Assembly: GCA_026874595.1 (NCBI GenBank)
Contig: CM049312.1
Coordinates: 64,138,929-64,202,928 of the forward strand
Length of the DNA stretch: 64,000 nucleotides
Source: Sipunculus nudus
Taxonomy: Eukaryota > Annelida > Sipuncula > Golfingiida > Sipunculidae
Reading direction: 5' to 3'
Shown: piece after piece, positions 54,640 to 64,000 of the stretch
Layout of the letters: every line of letters begins with the position of its first letter
How positions within the stretch are numbered: the first letter of the stretch is position 1
Translations under genes and position numbers: made by a program
Notes under the pieces: model-generated
Told to the model about the DNA's origin: nothing
What the model saw: the letters and a program-made list of their open reading frames with translations, nothing else
Databases searched by the model: none

Positions 54640-56920
54640 AAGAGAACACTGATTAAGTGCATAATGGTTACACATAATTTGATTTCATGTATCAATCTAG
54701 ATCCAAATTCATTCAATCTCATGACACTTATATGAATGGAGATGAGGTATTCTCTTAAACTATGAAAACTGCGGGGAGGTTTGAATTGAGGACTGAATTG
54801 CTAACATAAATGCTTCCCCAGGCCAGGGCAGGATATCAGCAATATTCCAGCCTGGAACGCATACTCGCCGGATATGTTGATATATGAACACCTAAATTAT
54901 TATTCATCAATATGAGTAATTTGGAGCAGTGGCAAAATGATGGGTCAAGGTTTTTAAAATGTCGTAATACATATTAGTTGGAAATCATTTTGGTTGGTTT
55001 TGGTAGATTGGTAGTCACGTGATGACAAGTATGGCTGCGCCCACAAAGATTTTGCCAGGGCTGCTCTGTTCTGGGACTCCCTGAGTTTTACGTTAGTTAG
55101 AAGTCAAGTGATGGATCAGTGGAGGACGCACGTGGGGATGCTACGTTTTTTGTATGTTAATGAGTGACTATAATTTACATTTAATCATATTTCCACATTC
55201 TGTAAGCACACGGGAGGCTCATGTTGTTTAACTAAAGTTAAGGATTGGAGGTGGAGGAATTTTGAATTTCTAAAGACAGTGTAACACGAAACATTGTCCT
55301 TGGTTTATTGTGTTACTGTGTTACTACGTTTGGGTATTATTAAATTTGGTATATGAAATATTAAAGGGAACATCATTCGCATGTGTTTGAACTGGAAGGG
55401 GGGGGGGGGGACGAAGAGGTTGCGACACCCACCCCCCAACTATACATTTATGTTTGGTGAGCAACAGTATAGTTCCACCCCTCCAAATATTTACCAGCAC
55501 TGATGTTTTGCAGTTAACTCTGTAAAATTAACCAGTAAACCTATATTTGAGTGACTGTAGAACACATCATGCACCATCAGAGGCCTCATGAATTTACTGT
55601 GTTTTAAACTTGATAATATGGATTTACCATGTAAGGTAAACAGTATCTTGTGTCGTTATTGTACTGAAATATAACTTCAAATTTACCAAAAATACCAAGC
55701 CTTTGGCTTTGTTGGTGTGATTTGGGCATGTTTTGCTCAAAAGAGGTGCGTGAGGTGATTTATAATCGCACCCCTATATTTTCTTAACACATATTAGCCT
55801 GAATTCTAAAATGTAGCATTTAGAAAATAAAATTTAAAATTAGTCACAGTACACCCTCAAACCATCAGGAAAAGATTACACTTTGAGAATGTTACCTTCC
55901 ATCCCCACACCACCCTTTATCAATCACATTCGACATGTATGTGCCCATGCCTATTGGTTGTAATATATCAAAATGGAGAATTGATTGTTAATATTTCAAT
56001 TGATTTTGAGCTCAACTGTGTAGAGGACTGATCTTGTGTGTGTATCATTACAGTATGCTTAGACCACATTAACTGATTTAGTATGGTAATTTTGTATTTT
56101 GTATGGTAATTGCTTATTTCAGTAAACATACAAGAACCTACATTAATTAGGTGCTACTATGGTATTGTGATCATTCATGTTAAGATGGTTAACATGCTTT
56201 CTCAGTGACAGTTTTCGTATTGCATTTAAACTACATTAATTTAAATTGACTGATTTTAGTGCATAGATTAAGTATATCATTAAGGTTCTAGAAAGTACTA
56301 CATTGCTGTAGATTTATTGTTTTTAGTTTACTGAGTAAATATATCATTAAGATTCTAAGATAACCACACACCCATGGCATGTTTTAACTCCCTAAATCAT
56401 GTACACATTACAAAAACATTGCTTCTTTTCAACCATATTTGATAAGGGGTCTTAGAACTTTCAAGTTCAAGAGTATATGTGTAGAATATTTAAACGATGA
56501 TTCAGTATTTTTTCAGGGGTCTGTGTTGGTATTATTAAGTGCATATAACCCTCATTTGCTTGACAGAAAATTGTTTTTCTTGTGAGCATGTTTCCACAAT
56601 ACTGTATGTACATTTTATGTACGTATATATATATGTATGGTTTAAGAATGATCTTGTATAAATAAATGTTTGTTAAACTGAAATGTTTGTTGAACTTAAT
56701 ATATTTTTTCCATTTGTCACATAATTGTTGTTCTTTAGAGACCATCCCTCCTTAATATATGCTTTGTATATTCATATACAGCTCATGTGAATCCACTTTT
56801 TTCAACCACATTCAATATGCTCTGTATGGATGGACAGTTGCATTACAGTCTGATACTGCTAAACACACAACATTTACTAAAAATCAAAAGCAAAGAATAT
56901 AAGTCTGGACCGAAAACAAT
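54640..56920. other. Transposon interior without recognised gene
   Basis: Contains a 13-base G run (55,399) followed by a C-rich stretch, a diverged direct repeat with TATATCATTAAG (56,274 and 56,341) and a short GTATGGTAAT duplication near 56,080-56,110. No transposase motif was seen. Confidence 0.45.
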
Positions 56921-56924
56921 TTTA

Positions 56925-57200
56925 TGGGTGCATAATTTTACGGTTGCACAGAGAAAATACAGTAATGACTGAATACAATTACAGTAATGACTGCTTATTT
57001 TTACGGTCAGCCTGAAGAATTTTACAGTCGAGACTGAAAACATTCTACAGTAATGACTGTATAATTTTACAGTTATAACCGGAAATTTTACGGCCATGAC
57101 CAAAAAAAATTACGGTCATGACTGTAAAAATTTTACAGTAAAAGGATGAAAGCCTCAGCTGCCAGTATAATACCGTAAATGTTACGGTTATTTCTAAGAG
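56925..57200. repeat. Subterminal palindromic repeats
   Basis: About nine imperfect copies of (T)TTACAGT-N(3-4)-GACTG(T)A at spacings of roughly 25-35 bases, for example near 56,956, 56,978, 57,025, 57,046, 57,069, 57,090 and 57,110. They lie next to the right terminus of the 3.86-kb unit, where transposase-binding repeats are often found. The function is inferred. Confidence 0.75.
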
Positions 57201-57375
57201 TGTAGTAGGCCTAGGCCTATAGATAAAGCGCTGTGAAAAAACCTAGGTCTCAGTCAAATAAAACAGGTTTTCTTTCTTATTGAACAGTCTTACTAAACAG
57301 GTGTTCCTTCAAAAAGGGTTCCACTGTAGATTGTTGGATTATTTAGTTAATCAATTCTGAGTGAAACCTGTTAAT

Positions 57376-57575
57376 GACAGAAGCAGATCCAGGGGGTTCC
57401 AAGGGGTTCGGACCACTGCCCCCTTATAACCGGCGCAACCTGATTTTTAAGGATTTCAGACGAGTTTTTACTGGCCTAGCTGGCCCCCTTTTCCGGACAT
57501 TTGGACTTTTTTTAGGCTTTGTCGAAAATCCTGCAGGGTTTGAACCCCCTTTTCCTTAATCCTGGATCTCCCCTG
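57376..57575. mobile_element. CAG-ended MITE, about 195 bp
   Basis: Left CAGAAGCAGATCCAGGGGG and right-end complement CAGGGGAGATCCAGGATTAA are imperfect inverted repeats. The CAG(N)GGCGGATCCAGG style also appears at 14,722, 19,328 and 58,378. The interior has CCCCTTTTCCGGAC, shared with 58,280-58,300. The target duplication is unclear. Confidence 0.6.
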
Positions 57576-58224
57576 ATGTTATTACCATTACATGATTTGC
57601 ATGAAAGTGTTATTGTGTTACATATACATAACTTACCACAGATCATTAGCTTAATGGTATGTTTTATAAGAAAGTTAAATTATATCAAAATATTAGAATG
57701 CAAATTTAAAGGCTACAAAGTTATTTGTTATTGATCCAGTTAATTTGAAATCTACATTTTTACATATATAAATGATTCATACGTATATGTACACGTTCAC
57801 TCAAAAGATCCTTAATTGAAACCTCACTCTAAAACCTAAAATTTACAAGGGGATTGGTAAATGCCTATTTACGAATTACGACTAAGGATTCGACCTACGT
57901 TCACCCCGTAGATGTTAACTGGAACTCCTGTGACGTAGGATTTCTCCCACGGAAAAAATACAACAACTACTAATATTTGCGTAATTAAATGGTCGAAAGA
58001 TATGTCCGAATTTAGAATAATAATCATCAAAATTTTAAAATAATTATCAAACTACTAGACTTATTTGTAAGCCTTTTACTAAAGATATAAAGAGTTTTGG
58101 GCTACGAAGCTTTGAGGGTGCGTATCTTCTTCCCTTTCCATATACGACGAGACCCTTGCTAGTAAGTAGGTGACTTGGCTAAGACTTGTAAAAACAAATG
58201 GCATAATGTCTACACTCAAGGCCC

Positions 58225-58378
58225 GCTACTGGGCAAGTCATGTCCCGCCCCTCAGACCAATTTCCTGCCTTGATCCCCCTTTTTCCGGACCTTAGGAGGT
58301 TTTTAAGCTTCATCATTGATCCTCCTGGTTTGGACCCTTCCTTTCCATAAATCCTGGATCCGCCCCTGCATAGCGCAG
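58225..58378. mobile_element. Fragment of the same CAG-ended MITE family
   Basis: Shares CCCC(C)TTTTTCCGGACCTTAGG and ends TCCTGGATCCGCCCCTG (58,378). The left end is not clear, so it is a partial or diverged copy. Confidence 0.5.
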
Positions 58379-58379
58379 G

Positions 58380-60800
58380 CTACTTTACCGAAGGGCTTTT
58401 GACAGTTTAGTCCAGAATATAACCCAGAATATAACCGTCTGCCGTTCCAAACAATGACCCAGTTACAGGCCCTAGACAGTGACTCACAGTAGTAGTCTGG
58501 ACATATACGCGTTTCACCACAAACTGCTACAAGATGGGTTCTCTTTCATTCTATTAACAAGTATCTAATTCATATAAAAATGTGAAATTAACGCTGCCAG
58601 TGGGGTACCTGTAACAGTGAAAGCAGGTATTATTAAAAAGCTAAACTTGGAATGTGTGAGGTTTTTACGTTCAAAAAGCCCATATGCCTGCTGTAGATCA
58701 AAAGATGGTAAGGAACGGTGATTAGTTTTAGATAAAAGTGACCCTGGTGATATTCTTTGTTAGTTTTCAATGCATTACTATTGAATTGAAAGGGCTGTGT
58801 TAGGTATGCAAGCAGCAATAAACAAAAAAAAGTAAAGCTAAAGAGGGGGATGTGGCCGATAAGCCTCCTCTGGATCATCCCATTGGTGCGAACAAACAAC
58901 ATCAACATGTCATGTTCCCCGAAGATATCACTTCCTGGTACCGCCTATCAGCCTTTTATAATACAACCTTTAGGATGTTTGCTTGTTTCTTAAGATGTAG
59001 TAAGAAGTCAAACAAATACAGACCCAACGAGCATCAAAATACCTAGGTGGCCATTAATGTGAGAGTTCGCTGATTGTAGGACTAAGAAAATCAACTTTGT
59101 ATGCTGCAGTTTGGATCGGCATAAAGATTATGTATATTTATTCCATAATACGCGTATTTTGTGGAAGGATTATTACAATATTCTAGGAAGGCGGCTTTTG
59201 TTCTGTTTGTCATAGTTGGGTCTTTAATGTTTCCAGCACTCATAGTGACGATCCTAATCAAATTGTTTTAGCATTCAAGGCTTATACAACGGCAATGTTT
59301 CTTCTTAACATGGTTGCAGTTACATCGCCTTTATTCATGATAGCTGCCTGTTGATACATAATATGCGTGTCTGGTTGACAACTAATTTATTCGGTGCCTG
59401 GCTCGTAGTATAGTAGAACTTTGTTCGAGGAATATTACGAGTTCAAGATCTGAACTAGGAACATTCACTCTGATTCGGTCATGTAAATAATATAATATAT
59501 TCTCGTCGCACACATGTGAATGCGCTTGCGCGCCTACTGCCAATTCTTAACGTTATTTTGCTTTGTATATAAGATAACAGGGAACGAAAAGAGGTCAAAA
59601 CGTTACATCCTGTGATTGTGTGTCATCGCCTATCTATCAAGCGTGCAATATAGAAGGGTTACTTTGTAGTTTCCAGCGCTACTGATATGTGGCGTGCATA
59701 TAAAGTTTCCACTTAAGATCTTACGTCATACTGTTCCATTCAATCAGGATAGAAAATCCTTGAGCAGCTTCCAAATAGCTTTTGAGATGTCAAGTAACAC
59801 CTGCCTCTATACTGCTACTGTGCAGGGGTACGTATTCAAAGATCACCCAATTATAGACAAGGCTAGAAATGGACTTTGATTTTATTTAATTCGTATAAAT
59901 AACTTTTTTGGGTCAATTTTATGTTACCATGTCTTGCAGAGCATTAATGGTCCCTTTTACATCCTGTTCCGCGCAGCATTCCAAAATCTCAAAACAAATG
60001 TGTGTATATTACACTTTCGTATTTTCCTGTCATGAATGACCATGATAATAAATATACTATGGTTGGGTTTTGTTTCCGAGGGTTTCAAATTCGCCAAGAA
60101 TAAGACGCCACATCTGCACAACTATATCCCGTAGCCTCAATGGTATCTCATGCACATTGTGCCAGTAGCGTCATTATTAGCATACATTTTATGCCACCCG
60201 CAAAAAGACTGATAATTCAAATAATACCTATTCTTAATACATCTGCAAGTATTGAACTAAGAATTTCTACATGTTCGATGTTCCCGTAGATCCTCTTTCA
60301 ATTGTTAAGATTTTGCGGGCATGTTACGTAATTGATAAAATACTGGTCATGTACTGAAAAAGTGATAATCGCGAATATTTAACCTCACGAATATGAATCC
60401 ACTAGTCCTTTAACGCTGACTACTCATACTTACAAAAATTAAAAACGAAACATGTATTAATGCATTAATACGTGTGCATGGCATTTATAAAAATAAACAT
60501 ATTGAATTACTAATAATTCACTGTCCTTAATACTAGCATATGAGCTGATCTCTAGATAGAATTACATGTAGTCCTCGCTCACGACATGGTCAGTCTATTA
60601 ATTTATATTGCGGCAGGTAATATCAACTAATTTAACACTTGTTTGGACAAAGCGAAATGATTTGTTCACACACAACGTGGTTCATGAGTAAATGATTGAA
60701 ATATTAACATTATATGGTATTTTCCTCAGTACACGAACTCACTTGAATAGATTATACATCACTATTACCAGTTCGTAATACTCAAACCTTGCTGAAAATA
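58380..60800. other. Non-coding sequence
   Basis: No gene recognised; frames of up to about 90 codons occur without support. An AATATTTAACCTCACGAATATG motif near 60,375 is a diverged match to the TTCGCGAGG word near 44,836. Confidence 0.4.
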
Positions 60801-60801
60801 G

Positions 60802-61584
60802 TTAAAGGTTCAATCCTCGCCCATGACCGTATTGCTTTATTTCCGTCGTGTGCTCTTTTGATTTGAGTAAATATAAGGGTTTTGTCCTTTTCATCTTCCC
60901 AAGTTTCACAAAGAAGTTTATCTCCGTACACACACTCGGCTTCATATGAAATCCCAAACTCCCTTCTATGTGATCCCCAAGATATCCTTTCAGATAAGTG
61001 TAAAATCCAGCTGTCATTGCCTCCGCTATGCAGTCCAAGATATGGGAGATATATTGTACAGTGTTAACATGACGCATATGATCTATGTTAGTGTATAAAA
61101 CTTCAGTTACCCTGGTATAAATCTTGGAAAACGGTTCAGGAATGGTCAACATACGAGGTTTTTCAACAACCCTTGGGCAAGGATGGCTAATCGACTCATG
61201 AAATCCTGTAGGACGTTTGGTTTCCAAGTATACATTCACTAAAATGTGGTCAGATTCCACCAGAGGTTTCTCTAACACACCATCGTACATTAATGATTTG
61301 ATTCTAAAGGAGGTCTTTGATAAATAAGGAATGTTATTTTTCACTATGAGGTACTGCGTGCATAATTCCCTAATTGTGGAGCTTTTCTGTAATACGTATA
61401 GTTCAGGGTTGATTCTATAAACTGAAGCTCTAGGCCACGTGGCAGTTTTACGGATACTATTACTCTTTGCTTCTAGCCATGTATTATGTTGGTTCCAGAG
61501 TTTGCATAGGGATTGCTCAATTTTTCTTGCAATCTGGCACACACTCGGAATATTTGAAAATATATATTTGTCAAAACCTTCATT
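60802..61584 (-). CDS. Unrecognised 260-codon open reading frame
   Basis: The longest non-repetitive frame of the window: open from a stop at 61,585-61,587 to TAA at 60,802-60,804. Text includes CQIARKIEQSLCKLWNQHNT, ESDHILVNVYLETKRPTGFH, ISHILDCIAEAMTAGFYTYL and a basic C-terminus ending GRGLNL. The first in-frame ATG is about 100 codons in, yet the preceding text is protein-like, so the true start is probably in an upstream exon. A good acceptor (CTTGTACCTGCAG, near 61,632) lies upstream, but a one-base shift in an A-run separates it from this frame. No membrane segment or known motif is seen. It may be a terminal exon, a retrocopy or a foreign fragment. Confidence 0.6.
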   Translation of the reverse strand, partial: NEGFDKYIFSNIPSVCQIARKIEQSLCKLWNQHNTWLEAKSNSIRKTATWPRASVYRINPELYVLQKSSTIRELCTQYLIVKNNIPYLSKTSFRIKSLMYDGVLEKPLVESDHILVNVYLETKRPTGFHESISHPCPRVVEKPRMLTIPEPFSKIYTRVTEVLYTNIDHMRHVNTVQYISHILDCIAEAMTAGFYTYLKGYLGDHIEGSLGFHMKPSVCTEINFFVKLGKMKRTKPLYLLKSKEHTTEIKQYGHGRGLNL

Positions 61585-61649
61585 TTAATCTTTTATCAGT
61601 GCTATGTGCAAATATTTTCACAGCTTCTGCAGGTACAAGATGTAAATAA

Positions 61650-62840
61650 AACTGTTTTTATTGGCGTGTAATATATTACCTTTGTGCGATACGAAACTTT
61701 ATTAAAATAAGAAGGATTTTGACCACTGATCATCTATTCCGTTCCTTAAATAAACCTGCTTTTTATAGGAAAATAGGTTTAATGTATTTTCGGATCGTGT
61801 GTATTTTTAATATATTCGCGAAATCCTGTTGCGCTATGTGATTTGCGAATGGTTTGAAAATTGTGTGCAAAAGACCTTGAATTTCGTTTCCGTGACTGGA
61901 CATGGCGCAACGAATGGAGAAAGACAAAACACGCTAAAATGCATTATTCTCTTAAATAAAATAGATAGATATGTAAAATAGATTTTTTATCCAAATGAAC
62001 GTATAATTTATTACATACGAGTGCGTATTATGGTACTCATAATATGCAGCGATATAAAAACAGACTGGACTAACCAGTAAATACTTGGTCTCGCTGGACT
62101 ATGAAAGGGACAGTGGTACTTTATTTAATATTTAATAAGATTCACCGATTTCCAAAAGAACGTTATATCTTCTTATTTGATGGAGTGTGATAAAAGCATG
62201 TACTGACTTGTCCTGTCAAAGTCATCATAGGAGAAACCTGGCACGAGGGTCGTTGCTTTTGTACCAGTCTCATCGATGTGCAGGGACAGCTGGGTCAGCC
62301 TAAAACACAAGAATCATATATTCTGAAATGCATGAATTATGAGAGACCTTTCTTAACTTTAATAAGGAGACTGACAGGTTTTAGCTAGGACTCTTTTTTT
62401 ACAAACATTAGCGTCTGGTTTCCATGTAAATTCAATGTAAACTTAGCGTTGCAAGTTCGCTTCAGACATTTTCATGCTTGACATGGTTGTAACTTCTCTG
62501 ACGCTGTCACTTGGCCAGGTGTGATTCTCTTTGTAAAATTATTACGTATCCTGTCTTTGTCTCCTTGTACAAAAGACCTTTGATTAGTGGGTATCACACG
62601 TTCCAAATCTGAACTGCGCCTATTCACTACAACTCGGTATTTTATCATTATATAAGACCTTACCCATTACGGAACGGGCTTGATCGTGTGCAAGTAAAAA
62701 CTACCACATGTATCACGATAATGTTTTGAAATGTCGGGCACATAACTGGGACATATATCAACACGTAGCTATCAAGCGTACAGCCGTGATATGCAACCAT
62801 TTCATTTATTCTGATGTAGGGAGCTTCCTCAACCGATCTT
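61650..62840. other. Non-coding sequence
   Basis: No reading frame or RNA gene recognised. AT-rich unique sequence. Confidence 0.4.
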
Positions 62841-62845
62841 TCCAA

Positions 62846-62878
62846 GGGCGGGTAAGGGGGTGGGGGATGGGGTGGGGG
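62846..62878 (+). other. G-quadruplex-forming motif
   Basis: Six runs of three to five G separated by loops of one to three bases within 33 bases (plus strand). This matches the standard G4 pattern, with loops short enough for a stable structure. No gene is assigned nearby, so any role is unknown. Confidence 0.85.
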
Positions 62879-62879
62879 T

Positions 62880-63714
62880 AGAGCTTTTTTATGAAATCCA
62901 GGGAAAAAGAGCATCACACGTTTGATACCGAATATAGCGTCTGATTTGATTAGAGTATACTTGTTTAAATGTTCCAGATTGCACCACTAAGGCAGAAATT
63001 TCTCATATTTTCTGTTATCAATATATGCAAACTCTACATAGCTAGGCGGTTGTCCGGTGCTTGGTCTGGAACTCACGCCATTTCAAGGGCAATTTCTGTC
63101 GCTCCCCTGGTTTAAATCACGAGCGCAGCTGATAACTAAAATGCGTTTCCATACAGATGTCTAACCCATCGGTAGTATCATAAGAATAAATTGTTATATT
63201 ACATACCTTTCTCAGTTTTGTATGAATTATGTTCACCTGTAATATCTTATCGTTTGCAAAGACTCTAGACCTTCCAATAGTTACCTCATATTCAATCAAT
63301 GGTCATTTCATGTGAGACCCCCCCCCCCCACCCCCATCCGAAATTGAAAATCTCCCATCGGCCTATGTTTACATCAGGCCTACTAAAGTTTTCCAGACAT
63401 AGATTTTCCTTAAGCGTCATGATGAAATAAAATATGCCAGGTAAAATAATACAAACCGTGTAAGTATATAATGTTCTTTTTCACTTTAGCTCTAAATATA
63501 TGAAAAGAATATGAACAAGCTCCATCAGTCTGAGCATTAGTAGCAATGAGTTGAAAGTTCTTGGATGTATTTATGGTAGTCTTATAAGGCCTGTATAGAA
63601 GGCCTAAGTTTGTGTATATACATATATAATCGTGTTGATATATTAGCTGCAAGTATATATATATTCACGTATCAGAAGTGACTCGTCATCTTGGATTGTG
63701 TCATTCATCAAAGG
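62880..63714. other. Non-coding sequence
   Basis: Contains a C-rich run at about 63,319-63,333. No supported gene. Confidence 0.4.
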
Positions 63715-64000
63715 ACTTGAAAAAGTGAGACAGGGCACAAATTGTATCTGTGTGGCCTAGAATTTCTAATGTAACACTTTAAAATGTCCTAGGAATCCTG
63801 AAATTAGGTCACTATGACCTATATTTTGTGACCTACAGGAGAAAGATGTCATGTAAGCACCTTGACAGTCAGATTGGGCAAAAATTGTATCCATTAGGCC
63901 TTCATTATCATTAGAATATCATTAGAATCTTCTAACATAAAATTCAATAAGGTCCAAGGCAAATGTCCTTTGAAACCTGAAATTAGGTCATGGTGACCTA
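63715..64000. repeat. Degenerate satellite with perfect AGGTCA inverted repeats
   Basis: Two diverged units (about 145-180 bases apart) share GGGCA(C/A)AAATTGTATC and CCTGAAATTAGGTCA. Each ends in a perfect AGGTCA-N3-TGACCT palindrome (63,806-63,820 and 63,985-63,999). The array runs off the window. Repeats rich in AGGTCA/TGACCT words are common in bivalve DNA, from general knowledge. Confidence 0.7.

Larger units (their letters stand above)
53340..57202. mobile_element. 3.86-kb DNA transposon-like unit flanked by TA
   Basis: Left end CACTCTTAGCAAT and right-end complement CACTCTTAGAAAT match for 9 bases, mismatch once, then continue, followed on both sides by CCGTAA; each end is flanked by TA. 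The right 270 bases hold about nine subterminal words of the ACAGTAATGACTGTA type, and the left end has TTCGGT-GATATT-ACCGAA. The TA duplication fits Tc1/mariner-like or related superfamilies. No transposase was recognised inside; a possible small two-exon gene lies at 54,404-54,621. Probably non-autonomous. Confidence 0.72.

Overview
Organism and setting. The window is an AT-rich, gene-poor piece of a metazoan nuclear genome, dense in degenerate transposable elements and long (TA)n tracts. A Ty3-type retroelement family with animal-type gag, a CR1/Jockey-like LINE, a Helitron tail, pogo/Tigger-like and CAG-ended DNA transposons, and AGGTCA-rich satellite together suggest an invertebrate, most likely a mollusc (bivalve or gastropod). 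That assignment is an inference from repeat content, not a proof. No complete conserved host gene, rRNA or CRISPR-like array was recognised.

Layout. 1-4,600: a 280-bp inverted-repeat MITE, then a decayed plus-strand Ty3/Gmr1-like element (A) with gag, protease, truncated RT, RNase H and 3' LTR. 4,670-4,800: a very short LTR-like stub with a PBS-like site. 4,801-11,081: a much fuller minus-strand element (B) with the order gag-PR-IN-RT-RH, so integrase precedes RT as in the Gmr1 group. 10,960-22,575: two tandem copies of a roughly 3-kb repeat; the second is split by a 4.6-kb CAG-ended insertion that carries a decayed LINE (14,915-17,960), and it also holds a 630-bp Helitron-like element. 19,329-30,252 and 33,460-43,592: a segmental duplication of about 10-11 kb, much more alike in its right half than its left. 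The two copies are separated by 3 kb holding a second fragment of the element-A family. The duplicated block carries several short protein-like reading frames, mostly on the minus strand, each broken in one or both copies. 43,593-50,700: non-coding sequence with a 929-bp Tigger/pogo-like MITE, a GC-rich patch, a 0.3-kb direct duplication and (TA)n arrays. 50,740-52,290: a composite repeat with a 21-bp minisatellite. 52,538-53,336: two short coding-like stretches. 53,340-57,202: a 3.86-kb DNA transposon-like unit flanked by TA, with subterminal palindromic repeats and a possible two-exon small gene. 57,376-64,000: mostly unique sequence with small MITE fragments, a 260-codon unrecognised minus-strand reading frame, a strong G-quadruplex motif, and the start of a satellite with perfect AGGTCA-N3-TGACCT palindromes.

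How it fits together. The window records layered events: old Ty3 insertions, tandem duplication whose breakpoints fall in LTRs and TA microsatellites, later DNA-transposon and LINE insertions into one copy, then a large duplication. Nearly all coding signal belongs to mobile elements. The few non-TE candidates (29,503-29,985 with its twin at 42,830-43,330; 28,170 with its twin at 41,512; 60,802-61,584; 54,404-54,621; 52,538-52,940) are unrecognised and need homology and RNA evidence. Boundaries come from reading by eye and are approximate unless a terminal motif is named.
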